Notes under the pieces: generated by a model
Seen by the model: the letters and a program-made list of their open reading frames with translations, nothing else
Database searches by the model: none
Told to the model about the DNA's origin: nothing
Source of the DNA: JBBECJ01 sp963763325
GTDB lineage: Bacteria > Chloroflexota > Chloroflexia > Thermomicrobiales > CFX8
NCBI GenBank assembly: GCA_963763325.1
Contig: CAVXOL010000001.1
Span: 124,001 to 188,000, forward strand
Reading direction: 5' to 3'
DNA length: 64,000 nucleotides
Shown: positions 28,550-37,830 of the stretch, one piece after another
Numbering within the stretch: the first letter of the stretch is position 1
Layout: every line of letters begins with the position of its first letter
Position numbers and translations under genes: made by a program

Positions 28550-29827
28550 CTACTCGTCGATCGCCCAGGCGCGGGTGCCGCCGTCCGACGAGATGTAGAC
28601 GCGGTTGGCGGTGGTGGAGACGACGAGGGAGTCGATGGCGGAGTTGTCGCCGAGCTGGGTCCAGGTCTGGCCGCCGTCGTCGCTGTAGAAGGCGCCGAGC
28701 TGGCCGCCGACCCAGATCTGGTCGGGATTCTCGGGGTGGATGGCGGCGACGGTGAAGCCGAGCGAGAGGTCGACCTCGTCCGGCGGGACCGGCTCTTCAA
28801 GCGGGTTGACCGAGTAGGTCACGTCTTCGAGACCGTCCCGGCTCCAGGTCCAGGTTTCGCCGGCGTCATCGGAGATGCCGATGCCGGTTGGCGCTGCCAG
28901 GACGATCCGGCCACCTGACCAGGCGACGGCGCCGATGCCGAAGAACTCGGTCATCTCGCCATCGAACTCGGGGGTGTCGCCACTGAGGTCGTAGCGGAAG
29001 AGGCGGCCAGTTCCGCCCTCCCCGACGCCGAGGACGACCATCTGATCGTCGAGCGCGGCGGGGTTGGAGCTGGCGGCGGCGTAGATGTCGGCGTTGCCGG
29101 CGTCGGTGTAGGCGTCGAAGTTCTGGCCGCCGTTAGTTGAGATCTGCAGCGCGCAATTGGAGCCGACGACAGTTGACTGCTGGCCGGCCTCGACCAGCAG
29201 CGGCCGGATTCCGGTCCCGTTGACGAACTCCGCCCAGGTGAAGCCGCCATCGACCGAACGCGTCATCATGACGCCGGGCGAGCCAGCCGCGCAGACGCCG
29301 TAGTCGCCGGCATAGAGCACCTCGGGATTGTTGAGGGCGGCGATCATCACCCCTGCCTGGTTGTCGCCGGACGCTGTCCAGGTCTTCCCACCATCGCGAG
29401 AGCGGGAGATACCAACGGCAGTCGTCGCGTAGAGGATGGTTCCCTCGCTGTCGCCGGCGACGACCTGCTGGATCGCCTTGCCAAGGATGCGCAAGTCCGC
29501 GCCGCCGTCCGGCAACGGAACCTCGGTCGCCGCGACGGTTGGGGAGGCGGTTGGCTCGGTCGTTGGCGTCGCGGTCGGTTCGAGGGTGGCGGTCGCGGTC
29601 GCCGTCATCGTTGCCGTCGCGGTCGGCTCGGGGGTTGCTGTGGCGGTCGGCTCGGGCGTCGCCGTTTCGGTGGGCGCCGGCTCGGCGGTCGCCGTCGCAG
29701 TCGGGGGCGGGGCGGTCGCGGTCGGGTCGTTGTTGTCGGCGCCGGAGCAGGCAGTCAGCAACAGCGCGCCAATCAATGCCAGCACGGACAGCGTTCGTCC
29801 TCGATTGACCCAGACTGGAAGGTTCAT
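28550..29827 (-). CDS. BNR/sialidase-repeat propeller lipoprotein
   Basis: 425 residues from the ATG at 29827, with GAAGGA upstream. Signal peptide with lipobox LLLTACSG, then a 70-residue low-complexity linker of ATPEPTAT repeats, then a beta-propeller with BNR Asp-boxes S-x-D-x-G-x-T-W: SRDGGKTWTA, SVDGGFTWAE, SDDAGETWTW, YSDDGGQTWTQ, plus a weaker STNGGQNF. Asp-box propellers occur in sialidases and in photosystem-assembly factor Ycf48 homologues. No sialidase catalytic residues (Arg triad, Tyr/Glu) are visible, so a binding role is more likely. Confidence 0.8.
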   Translation of the reverse strand: MNLPVWVNRGRTLSVLALIGALLLTACSGADNNDPTATAPPPTATATAEPAPTETATPEPTATATPEPTATATMTATATATLEPTATPTTEPTASPTVAATEVPLPDGGADLRILGKAIQQVVAGDSEGTILYATTAVGISRSRDGGKTWTASGDNQAGVMIAALNNPEVLYAGDYGVCAAGSPGVMMTRSVDGGFTWAEFVNGTGIRPLLVEAGQQSTVVGSNCALQISTNGGQNFDAYTDAGNADIYAAASSNPAALDDQMVVLGVGEGGTGRLFRYDLSGDTPEFDGEMTEFFGIGAVAWSGGRIVLAAPTGIGISDDAGETWTWSRDGLEDVTYSVNPLEEPVPPDEVDLSLGFTVAAIHPENPDQIWVGGQLGAFYSDDGGQTWTQLGDNSAIDSLVVSTTANRVYISSDGGTRAWAIDE

Positions 29828-29976
29828 GATCTTCCTTCGCACGCATTCACGATGACGATACCCCTTCCCTCTGGCGGACGATGTCGGGTGGGGAGCAGGG
29901 CGAGGCTGCGGCCGTCGCCCCTACCGGAGAGAACGGGCATTCCGGCACGGATTGAAACACGAAGCGATGGTGTGGG

Positions 29977-30555
29977 TTACGCCGCCGATGCAACGTGTTG
30001 CTGCATCCCACGGGCCAGCTCGATCAGTTCCTGGCTGGTCAGGTGGTCAGCGGCGTCGCGGGCGTGGTGCAGGTGCCGCAGGCGACCGGAGCTGTCGACG
30101 ATCGCCGTACCGGGGAGCTGGCGCGGGGCGCTGGTCGTCCGGCGCAGGAAGGTGCCGTTCATGGTTGCCTTCACGCCTTCGGTGAAGATCCTCCGGTTGA
30201 CGAGCTGGCCAAACGAGCCATCCATCAGTCCGTAGGCACGGTAGGCGTTGCGGTCCGGATCGGTCAGCGTCGGGAATGGGACGCGGTACTCCTCGACAAA
30301 CTTCCTGGCCCGCGATGGCCGGTCGGGTGTCAGGACGACGACCGAGAGGCCGGCCGCCTCCAGCGCGGCGGCGTTGTCGCGCAGGTCCTGCACCTGCTCG
30401 CGGCAGAAGATACAGCCGACATGGCGCATGAAGACGAGCGCCGTCAGCCCACCCTGCCAGTAGTGCGAGAGCCGGACCGGCTTGCCGTCGGCATCGAAGA
30501 CTTCGACATCCGGCGCTGCGGACGGGATGTGTTCGGGATGTGGGCTGCTGCTCAC
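29977..30555 (-). CDS. Peroxiredoxin-like protein (AhpC/TSA_2 type)
   Basis: 192 residues. The thioredoxin-like fold opens with DVEVFDADGKPVRLSHYWQGG and LVFMRHVGCIFCREQVQDL: a C-x-x-C where typical peroxiredoxins have T-x-x-C, as in PRXL2/AhpC-TSA_2 proteins. Then VVVLTPDRPSRARKFVEEY, FPTLTDPDRNAYRAYGL and LPGTAIVDSSGRLRHLHHARDAADHL. Probably a cytoplasmic thiol-dependent reductase or peroxidase. It stands alone between a lipoprotein and a secreted nuclease. Confidence 0.8.
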   Translation of the reverse strand: MSSSPHPEHIPSAAPDVEVFDADGKPVRLSHYWQGGLTALVFMRHVGCIFCREQVQDLRDNAAALEAAGLSVVVLTPDRPSRARKFVEEYRVPFPTLTDPDRNAYRAYGLMDGSFGQLVNRRIFTEGVKATMNGTFLRRTTSAPRQLPGTAIVDSSGRLRHLHHARDAADHLTSQELIELARGMQQHVASAA

Positions 30556-30638
30556 GTCAGGTATCCTCCAGATTCTGTCCTGCCCCTATCCTACGCCGCC
30601 GGGACAGGACATGCGCGGTGTCAATACTATGGAGAAGC

Positions 30639-31163
30639 ATGCAACGGCGACTTTTGGTACTGATGGCGCTGGTCGCGCTGCTGGCGACCGGCTGCGATGT
30701 CGAGACGACACCGGCAACGACACCTGCCGGTAGCGATGGCTCCGACGATGAGAGCGTCCGCGTCGTGCGGGTCGTCGACGGTGACACGATCATCGTCGAG
30801 ATCGATGGCCGCGAGGAACGGTTGCGTTATATCGGCGTTGACACGCCCGAGTCGGTCCAGCCCAACACGCCGGTCGAGTGCTTCGGCCGCGAGGCCAGCG
30901 CCGAGAACGCGCGGCTGGTCGAGGGCAAGCGCGTCATCCTGGAGCGCGACACCAGCAACCGCGACCGCTTCGAGCGGCTGCTGCGCTACGTCTACGTCGT
31001 CGAGGACGGCGAGCGAATCTTCGTCAACGAGGCGCTGGTTGCGGGTGGTTTCGCGCACTCATCGACGTTCCCGCCGGATGTGAAGTACCAGGACCAGTTG
31101 CGCGCTGCGCAGCGTGAGGCGCGTGATGAGGGACGCGGGCTGTGGGGCGAGTGCGTGCCCTGA
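30639..31163 (+). CDS. Thermonuclease-family (SNase) lipoprotein
   Basis: 174 residues from the ATG at 30639, behind GGAGAAGC. Signal peptide with lipobox LLATGCD, a short Thr/Asp/Ser linker, and a staphylococcal-nuclease domain: VVRVVDGDTIIVEIDGREERLRYIGVDTPES (Asp and Arg of the active site), ENARLVEGKRVILERD, RDRFERLLRYVYV and VNEALVAGGFAHSSTFPPD. A Ca-dependent secreted, membrane-anchored nuclease for DNA/RNA is expected. It is preceded closely and divergently by the peroxiredoxin gene. Confidence 0.87.
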   Translation: MQRRLLVLMALVALLATGCDVETTPATTPAGSDGSDDESVRVVRVVDGDTIIVEIDGREERLRYIGVDTPESVQPNTPVECFGREASAENARLVEGKRVILERDTSNRDRFERLLRYVYVVEDGERIFVNEALVAGGFAHSSTFPPDVKYQDQLRAAQREARDEGRGLWGECVP

Positions 31164-31769
31164 GATCGCCGTCGAACGACAGGTCTTCAATCATTCGAAC
31201 GGTTTGAGAGCGGAAAATCGTGCCAGTCAGAGCCAGGTTTAAAGGGGTAAAGGCGGTAAAGGCGTTCATCGTTGGTGTGTGAGCGCCTTCGAGCGTTGAG
31301 GTAGGCCGGTTCCGCGTTGTGGATGGCACGAGACTCTCAGCGTAGGAGCGATCGTCAGGCCGCAGGGGTGTCGAGCAGGGCGACGTCTGCGGCGATCGCC
31401 CCTACCCGTGAGTTGTTGGCGTGGCGTGTGGCGATCGTCGTGAAATGCCAAGTGTCAGGCGAGATTGGCCAAGGCGGCTCAAGGTAGCCAACCGGCGGGG
31501 GTTGGCCAAAGGCGTTCAAGGTGCTCAAGGTGTTCATGCTCATTGGTGGGGTGAGTCGAGTGAACTCAAGTTGATCATGCTCATGTGTGCATGAGCGAGT
31601 TGACGAGCGCGGACGGATCGATGGTCAGGGCGATGGGTATTGGGGCCAAGCGTACGTTGCGGCCGTGACAGCGGCGTCGTGCGCGTCGACAGTCGATTCG
31701 TGTGACGCGCACAGTTCCCATTCTCCCCACCACGCGCTATGCTGCCATCGGTGAGGAGAGACCGGACCT
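31164..31769. other. 606-base gene-free stretch with degenerate repeats
   Basis: No supported gene. Short words recur: AAAGGGGTAAAGGCGGTAAAGG (31230-31262) and GGCTCAAGGTAG.../GGCGTTCAAGGTGCTCAAGG (31475-31535). A hairpin-forming segment lies at about 31349-31398 (GCGATC...GATCGC outside, GCCGCAG/CTGCGGC inside), next to a GATCGCCCCTACC half of the GTAGGGGC repeat. The promoter of the MFS gene should lie near 31680-31760. Confidence 0.5.
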
Positions 31770-33056
31770 GTGAGTGATCAATCTGGACGACGGAGGCGGC
31801 GGGGGCCAATCGCCCGCTTCAATGGGTTCTACGCCAACAACGGTCCGCTGGTCTGGGTCTGCGTCCTGATCGCGGTCAACCAGCTTGGCTTCGGCAGCAT
31901 CGTGCCGATCCTGCCGCTGTACGCCGAGTCGTTCGGTGTCTCGAAGACGGCCATCGGTCTGACGATCGCGATTTATGGGTTGGCGCGCTTCCTGATGAAT
32001 GTGCCGACCGGTTACGTGGCCGATCGGTTCGGGCGGCGCGAGGCGCTGGCGATTGGCGGCTCGATCACCGTCGTCGGCAACCTGATCTGCGCGCTGGCCG
32101 GAAGCTACTGGCTGTTTCTGAGCGGGCGGTTCGTGGCCGGGGCCGGCGCAGCAATGGTTATCACTGGCACCCAGATCATCGTGGCGGACATCTCGAAGCC
32201 GGCCAACCGGGGCCGGATGATGTCGATCTACATGGGCACCTTCATGTTCGCGGTCGGCTTCGGGCCGCTGCCCGGCGGACTGCTCGGCCAGCACATCTCG
32301 CTGGCGGCCCCGTTCTGGGTCTATAGTGTCCTCGGCGCGGTCGTCGGCGTCCTGGCCTGGACGAAGATGCCGGAGACGCGCGGCTGGCGCGCCGACGGCA
32401 CGTTCGATGTGCCGGCCCCGCGGCTGCCGTTCGTCCAGCAACTCCGGCTGCTGACAGCCCAACTCGGCTTCTCATTGATCGCAATTGTCTCGTTCTGCAC
32501 CTTCTTCGCCCGGACCGGCGGGCTCTTCAACCTGATCCCAACGCTGGCCGACAACAAGATCGGTCTGACATCCGGCCAGATCGGGATGGGGCTGGCGATG
32601 ATCAGCCTGATGGGGCTGCTGCTGGCCTATCCAAGTGGTGTGATGGTTGACCGCTATGGCCGCAAGTGGGTGATCGTCCTCAGCACGGTCATCAGCGGCG
32701 TCTCGCTGATCTTCTTCGCCCAGGCGCCGAACTTCCCCTGGTTCATCGCGGCCTGCGCATTGTGGGCCATCTCGTCCGGCGTCGCAGCCGCCGCGCCATC
32801 GGCCTACGCGGCCGACATGGCCCCACCGGGGATGAACGCGCCCGCGATGAGCATGTACAGGATGCTGGCCGACTTCGGCTACGTGGCTGGCCCGCTGCTG
32901 CTCGGCTTCGCGGCTGATGTCTTCGCGACCGAGACGGCGCTATATGCGACGGCCGCGATGGTCATCATCGCTGGCGCCGCTTTCGCCTGGCTGGCGCCGG
33001 AGAGCTATCGGCGGGAACCGGTGGCGAAGCCGGTGACGGCGGGTGGCGGGGGATAG
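31770..33056 (+). CDS. MFS transporter
   Basis: 428 residues from a GTG, with GAGGAG upstream. Twelve predicted helices. Motif A after TM2 is well kept: GYVADRFGRREALAIGGSI; motif C region YMGTFMFAVGFGPLPGGLLG; a second motif-A-like VMVDRYGRKWVIVLSTVI in the C-half. Drug/metabolite exporter-type; the substrate is unknown. It is distinct in sequence from the transporter at 26387. Followed by nested inverted repeats at 33084-33210. Confidence 0.88.
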   Translation: MSDQSGRRRRRGPIARFNGFYANNGPLVWVCVLIAVNQLGFGSIVPILPLYAESFGVSKTAIGLTIAIYGLARFLMNVPTGYVADRFGRREALAIGGSITVVGNLICALAGSYWLFLSGRFVAGAGAAMVITGTQIIVADISKPANRGRMMSIYMGTFMFAVGFGPLPGGLLGQHISLAAPFWVYSVLGAVVGVLAWTKMPETRGWRADGTFDVPAPRLPFVQQLRLLTAQLGFSLIAIVSFCTFFARTGGLFNLIPTLADNKIGLTSGQIGMGLAMISLMGLLLAYPSGVMVDRYGRKWVIVLSTVISGVSLIFFAQAPNFPWFIAACALWAISSGVAAAAPSAYAADMAPPGMNAPAMSMYRMLADFGYVAGPLLLGFAADVFATETALYATAAMVIIAGAAFAWLAPESYRREPVAKPVTAGGGG

Positions 33057-33083
33057 ATTCCGAGTGTCTCGTTAGCTTCCTGA

Positions 33084-33210
33084 GTGTCGCAAACCCCTCC
33101 CCAACCCCTCCCGCGTAAAAGGGAGGGGCTTTTGCGACTCGGAATCTGAAAGCCCCTCTCCTCGCAGGCCGGGTACCCCTGGGTGGCGGTTGGGGAGGGG
33201 TTTGCGACAC
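33084..33210. repeat. Nested inverted repeat downstream of MFS gene
   Basis: Perfect 23-bp outer arms: GTGTCGCAAACCCCTCCCC... (33084-33106) and its complement (33188-33210). Inside, CCCCTCCC/GGGAGGGG forms a smaller stem followed by CTTTT (33103-33132). It lies between convergent genes and probably ends transcription from both sides. Confidence 0.7.
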
Positions 33211-33232
33211 CCAGGAACGATCGAACGGAACC

Positions 33233-34697
33233 CTACCCGTTACCCACCGACCCATGCAGGTACGTCGTCCCGCCAACGCGATCCAGTTGCAGCGCGGCCT
33301 CGCGTCCAGACGCGGCAACCTGCGGCGTCAACGTCTCCGTTGACACCTCGCCCGGCTCACCCTCTGGCGACGCCAGCCCTTCCCAGAGGACGCGGCCATC
33401 CAGATGCGATGGGAGCGGCAGGCCGAGCAGGGTCAGGACGGTTGGAGTCAGGTCGATCGCGCCGGTTGGCAGGTTGGAGACGAGGCCGGCGCGGAAGCTG
33501 GGGCCGTTGGCGATGGCGAGCGGGTGCATGTCGTAGGGCGAGGTCGAGCCGTGCGACGACTTGAGCGCCGCCTGGGTGGTCAGCGAGGCGACCGTGCCGG
33601 GGACGCCGTGCTCGTTGACATCTCGCGTCCAGCGTGGGGAGACGGCCAGCAGTGGCCGGCGCGGGGTCAGTGCGCCATTCCAGACCGCCCGTAGCGAGCA
33701 GGACGCCTGGCAACGACTCCAGATCCTCGCGGCCTGCCATGACGATGTCGCACCACTCCTGTGCCTGGAGCCACTCGACCAGTGGGGCGAGGTCGGTTGC
33801 GGTTGGCTCGGTCGTGCCGGGGGTGGCGTAGATGTAGTCGCTGGCCGTCGTCAATGGCGGCAGATCGCGGCCCAGGTCGCGGGCGGCGATGGCCAGGTAC
33901 TCGCGGAGCGTGTTGTGGGCCTGGACGGTCGAGTGGCCGTGGTCGGAGATGAAGAAGATGTCGAAGGCATCGCGAATGCCACGCCGCTCCATCGCTGCGA
34001 CGATCGTGCCGACGGCAGCGTCAACGCCGCGCATCGCCTCGGTCACCTCCGGCGCCCCGAGGCCGAAGCGATGCAGGCTGGCGTCCGGCTCGTTGTTCCA
34101 GAGGACGATGACGCGGTTGTCCGGGTCGTCGAGGAAGATGTCAGTCACGGCCCGTGCGGCATATCGGGTACGCGCTGTGTCCGGCAGGCTCGCCTCAGGG
34201 ATCTCGCCGAGCTTCTCGCGCAGGTCGTAGAGGTCGGCAATCCCGAAGGCGGTGTTGGTGTTGACGATCCGGCCCCGGTTCTTGTGGGTCCAGAGCAGGT
34301 TGGAGCCGCCGCTGCCCGTTCCAGCGACGGCCACCCGGCCGCCATCCGGCAGGAATTCGCCGAGCGTCGGAACGTGTAGCGCCTCGCCTTTCGAGAACGC
34401 GGCGAGCGCGTCGATGTGCTGGTAGTTGGAGGTGTCGATGATGTGGTCATCGGTCGCGCCCGCCACGATCATCGTGTTGGCGACGATCCCGTGCCGCCCC
34501 GGCGTCGTCCCCGACGCCAGCGCGCTCATGTTCACCCGCGTGTGCGATGGGTAAACGGCATGATGGTCGCTGAAGCGCACGCCACCATCCGCCAGCGCCG
34601 CGACGTGCGGCATCACGGCAAGGTCAACCAGGTCCGGCCGCAGACCATCAGCCCCGATGATCAGCACCCGCCGCCGCGAGTCAGCAGGAGTGTGCAT
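33233..34697 (-). CDS. Alkaline-phosphatase-superfamily phosphodiesterase/pyrophosphatase (frameshifted)
   Basis: About 487 residues from the ATG at 34697, behind GGAGGGTAC. Metal and nucleophile motifs of the type I phosphodiesterase group: LIIGADGLRPDLVDL (metal Asp), HTRVNMSALASGTTPGRHGI (nucleophile Thr/Ser region), DASLHRFG and FFISDHGHST (metal Asp/His). A frame break near 33662 precedes the C-terminal part (LLAVSPRWTRDVNEHGVPG then MHPLAIANGPSFRAG, DLTPTVLTLLGLPLP). Probably cleaves a phosphodiester or pyrophosphate bond; no signal peptide is seen, and specificity is unknown. Confidence 0.8.
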
Positions 34698-34796
34698 GTA
34701 CCCTCCATATCGTCCGGACCGCTCCTGAATCCAACGGCTCACACCCCGGATTCACGGTCTCGCCATCTCCGGATTACGTCGAGACACGTCATGTTC

Positions 34797-35475
34797 TATA
34801 CTATGATGAACGGCTTGCGGAGACAGGTTGCGCTTCCTGTCTCGAATGGGGTGGGCCGTAGACATGCAAAGGCTGGGTCGAACCGGCGTCGCATGTAGCG
34901 ACGGATAGCTGTTGGGGCCATCCGAACCAGAATCAGCGGATGGATGCGCCGATGAGTCGTGATGAACGGCCTTCGCGCTTTGAGTCCGCGTCCGGTATGG
35001 AATCCGCCCAGACGGGCACCGGCTTCGAATCCACTCCAGAGTGTGAAGAGATCCGGTTTGGTTGCTCGATGTTGTCGCAGGTTCGCCTGCGATTGCACAA
35101 TCCCAGAATCCTTGCGCCGATGCGCTGCTCGTTGGGCTACGCATTGCACTCCGAAGACGACGTCGCGAAGTGTCGTGCTGTTGAGGGGCCGGGGGATTGC
35201 TGGAAGGCCGCACCAAGTTGGCGCGTCGCGGCGCCGGGACCTGAGCCGCGCGCACGGGAGCGGGAACGGACACGCCACCAGAACGGTGTCATCTCCGATC
35301 CCATCCAGGTGACGGTCGAATCAACGGAGGTCGTGGTCGAGATCGTCGAGACACGAATCCCGACGACAACCGCCGACGATTAGCCGCCTGATACCACGAT
35401 CACGGACCAGAACGGACGCGGAACGAACGCGTGAAGCGTGACACGGCCGGTGGGGGATAACCCCGCCGGCCGTTG
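34797..35475 (+). ncRNA. Candidate structured RNA region (unknown)
   Basis: No convincing protein gene in this 0.9-kb gap; frames are open on both strands only because of base composition. A TATACT -10-like box at 34797-34802 (weak -35 TTACGT) is followed by a run of perfect short stem-loops: 34820-34843 (8 bp), 34888-34902 (5 bp), 34918-34943 (7 bp) and 35075-35092 (7 bp with a TTCG tetraloop). It ends in a 13-bp hairpin at 35443-35473. None of the RNase P, tmRNA, SRP or T-box signature strings that I looked for is present. Whether this is one transcript is unproven. Confidence 0.3.
35443..35473 (+). terminator. Strong 13-bp hairpin
   Basis: ACGGCCGGTGGGG/CCCCGCCGGCCGT with a 5-base GATAA loop and one G-T pair. 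No T-run. It lies 60 bases after the end of an unsupported plus-strand frame and 170 bases before pepA. Confidence 0.55.
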
Positions 35476-35605
35476 TGCTGAGTGCTGAGTGCTGAGTGGT
35501 CAGTAAGGGTGCCGTACAATGCCCATCACGCACGATCGATTGTGGCCAGGTTGCGATGAGCCTGGGATGACGGCATCTCAGCACACCGCACCCAGCACTC
35601 AGCAC
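35475..35605. repeat. Intergenic inverted repeat (CTGAGTG type)
   Basis: GTGCTGAGTGCTGAGTGCTGAG (as three GCTGAGT units, 35475-35496) faces CTCAGCAC... and CAGCACTCAGCAC at 35577-35605. Located directly upstream of pepA. Confidence 0.6.
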
Positions 35606-35616
35606 TTGGGGGGAAG

Positions 35617-37143
35617 ATGGCAAACAGGGCAAGCGGTGCGCCGCCAGCGGTCCAGATCGGATATTCGGACGATAGTGTGACGACGGCTTCGGCCGACGCC
35701 CTGGTGCTGGCAGTGCCGCCCGGAGTCGATGGCGACACCGCATGGCAGGGACCACTGGCTGAGGTTGATGCTGCGCTGGATGGCGCCCTGCGTGAGGCGC
35801 TTCGCGATGCAGGGTTCAAGGGCACCGTCGGCAAGACGCAGGTCGTCGCGACGCTTGGGCGGCTGCCGGCCAAACGCATCGTCGTAACGGGTCTGCCAGA
35901 GGACAGCCAGACTGCCGACGATGTTCGTCGTGCGTACGGCGTTGCCGCGCGGGCCGCGAGGGACGCTGGCGCGAGCAGCGTCGTCAGCCCACCGCCCGGC
36001 GGCGCACTGAGTGAGACCGCACGCTACCGGGCAGCCGCCGAAGGGCTGCTACTCGCGCTCTACGATTTCAAGCTCTACAAATCAGACCAGGACGAGAACG
36101 CGAAGGGAATCGAGCGTTGGTCGTTCCTGACCTCCGAGACCGATGCCTCCCGGCGCGGGCTCGACACGGGTTACGCGGTCGCGGCCGGCGTCTACCTCGC
36201 GCGTGACCTCGTCAACGAGCCGGGCCAGACGATCTACCCGGAGTCGCTGGCGGCAGTCGCCCGCGAGATGTCGAAGGAGAACGAACTCGAGTATGTCGAG
36301 TTCGACGAGCAGCAACTGCTGGAGATGGGCGCGACGGCCATCTACGATGTCGGCAAGGGCAGCGTTCACCCGCCACGGATGTTCCACATGACCTACCGGC
36401 CCAGCGGCGAGTCGAAGGGTACGATCGCCTTCGTCGGCAAGGGCATCACCTTCGACACCGGCGGCATGAACCTCAAGCCGACCGGCGGGATCGAGACGAT
36501 GAAGACCGACATGGCCGGTTCGGCGGCTGTCATCGGCGCGATGCGGGCCATCGCGGCCCTCGACCTGCCCTACACCGTCTACGGCATCGTCGCCAGCGCC
36601 GAGAACATGCCGAGCGGGGCAGCGTTTCGCCCCGGAGACGTCGTCCGCGCCATGAACGGCAAGACGATGGAGATCATCTCGACCGACGCCGAGGGACGCC
36701 TCGTCCTCTCCGACGCGCTCGTCTACGCCGCCCGCGAGGGGGCCGACGAGATGATCGACCTGGCGACGCTGACCGGCGCGAAGATGATCGCGCTCGGAGC
36801 AGAGTCGGTGGCTGTCTTCTCCAACGATGACGACTTCGCCAAGCGGGTCGTCGCCGCTGGGACCGAAGCGGGCGAACTCTACTGGCACATGCCGCTCTGG
36901 GACGCGCTCAAGAAGCAGATCAAGAGCGACATTGCCGACATGAAGAACTCCGGTGGCCGTGGCGGCGGCGCGATCACCGCCGCCCTCCTGATTGCCGAGT
37001 TCGCGGAGGGCAAGCCCTGGGTCCACCTCGACATCGCCGGAGCGGCCTGGGCCGACTCCGCCCGCGACTACACGCCGAAAGGCCCGACCGGCATCGGCGT
37101 GATGGCGCTGGTGAATTACCTTGAGGCGAAAGCAGCCGAATAG
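35617..37143 (+). CDS. pepA: Leucyl aminopeptidase (M17)
   Basis: 508 residues, the normal length for PepA. C-terminal catalytic domain: VGKGITFDTGGMNLKPTGG (metal Lys and Asp), METMKTDMAGSAAVIGAM-like KTDMAGSAAV (Asp), ISTDAEGRLVLSDAL (signature; Asp and Glu ligands, bicarbonate-site Arg) and DMKNSGGRGGGAITAALLI. The M17 signature normally begins N-T-D-A-E-G-R-L; here the Asn is Ser. A cytoplasmic, Zn/Mn-dependent hexamer releasing N-terminal residues from peptides. Single gene with its own upstream region. Confidence 0.93.
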   Translation: MANRASGAPPAVQIGYSDDSVTTASADALVLAVPPGVDGDTAWQGPLAEVDAALDGALREALRDAGFKGTVGKTQVVATLGRLPAKRIVVTGLPEDSQTADDVRRAYGVAARAARDAGASSVVSPPPGGALSETARYRAAAEGLLLALYDFKLYKSDQDENAKGIERWSFLTSETDASRRGLDTGYAVAAGVYLARDLVNEPGQTIYPESLAAVAREMSKENELEYVEFDEQQLLEMGATAIYDVGKGSVHPPRMFHMTYRPSGESKGTIAFVGKGITFDTGGMNLKPTGGIETMKTDMAGSAAVIGAMRAIAALDLPYTVYGIVASAENMPSGAAFRPGDVVRAMNGKTMEIISTDAEGRLVLSDALVYAAREGADEMIDLATLTGAKMIALGAESVAVFSNDDDFAKRVVAAGTEAGELYWHMPLWDALKKQIKSDIADMKNSGGRGGGAITAALLIAEFAEGKPWVHLDIAGAAWADSARDYTPKGPTGIGVMALVNYLEAKAAE

Positions 37144-37270
37144 GGTTCGCCTGCAAGCTGCGGCGCTCTGTCACGTTGGAGCGCCGTACGTTTGCCCGAT
37201 TGCATTCGGGACGTACACTGGTATTCGAACTGGTTCCGGTACGTAGATGACCTGAAGCGAGGGTGCGACG

Positions 37271-37827
37271 ATGGCGACGACCGTGGCCCGCACGATGTCG
37301 GTCGAGGAGTTCCTCGAACTGCCCGATGACGGCTGCCAATACGAACTTGTGCAAGGAGAATTGATCGAGATGCCGGGTTCGGGGTTCGAGCATAGCGCAA
37401 TCAACGCCCTGCTGATCCTGGAGCTTGGACTCTACAACCGCGAACATAAACTCGGCGTCATCACCAGTTCCGATGGGGCCTTTGTCCTCAATCGGGAGAC
37501 TCGTACTGTTCTCGTTCCTGACGTTGCCTTCACTCGCACCGACCGACTTCCGCCACCCGGTGAGAACGAAGTGGTGTTCTCGAACTTGTTCCTGATCTCG
37601 TCATCGAGGTTGCATCACCAAACGACAGCGCGAACAGGATCTCGGCGAAGGTACGTGAGTATCTGGACGCCGGGGTCATGCTGGTCTGGGTTGTCTTTCC
37701 GAAGCGACGGATGATGCAGGTCTTCACGCCTGACCAGAACAGCCGCCTGCTCTATGAGGATGACACCCTCGATGGTGGCGATGTTCTGCCGGGATTCGAG
37801 ATGCGCGTTGGTGCGATCTTCGAGTAG
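37271..37827 (+). CDS. Uma2-family (DUF820) putative endonuclease (frameshifted)
   Basis: About 184 residues with one frame break near 37578. The first frame gives MSVEEFLELPDDGCQYELVQGELIEMPGSGFEHSAINALLI and VPDVAFTR; the second continues PDLVIEVASPNDSANRISAKVREYLDAGVMLVWVVFPKRRMMQVF to the stop at 37827. The Glu...Asp...E-V-x-S-P pattern (PDLVIEVASPND) is the PD-(D/E)XK-like core of Uma2 proteins, which are abundant in Chloroflexota and cyanobacteria and of unknown role. It lies just after pepA. Confidence 0.8.
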
Positions 37828-37830
37828 CGG

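Noticed and set aside
29436..29855. 139-codon Val/Ala/Gly/Ser-rich frame and possible CRISPR-like repeats
   Set aside because: It is the complement of the ATPEPTAT linker of the BNR lipoprotein; repeat units are contiguous 6-12 base codon repeats without spacers, so not CRISPR.
34940..35383. 147-codon plus-strand frame and 160/173-codon minus frames in the same gap
   Set aside because: Three mutually exclusive frames, none with a ribosome site or recognisable fold; treated as a possible RNA region instead.
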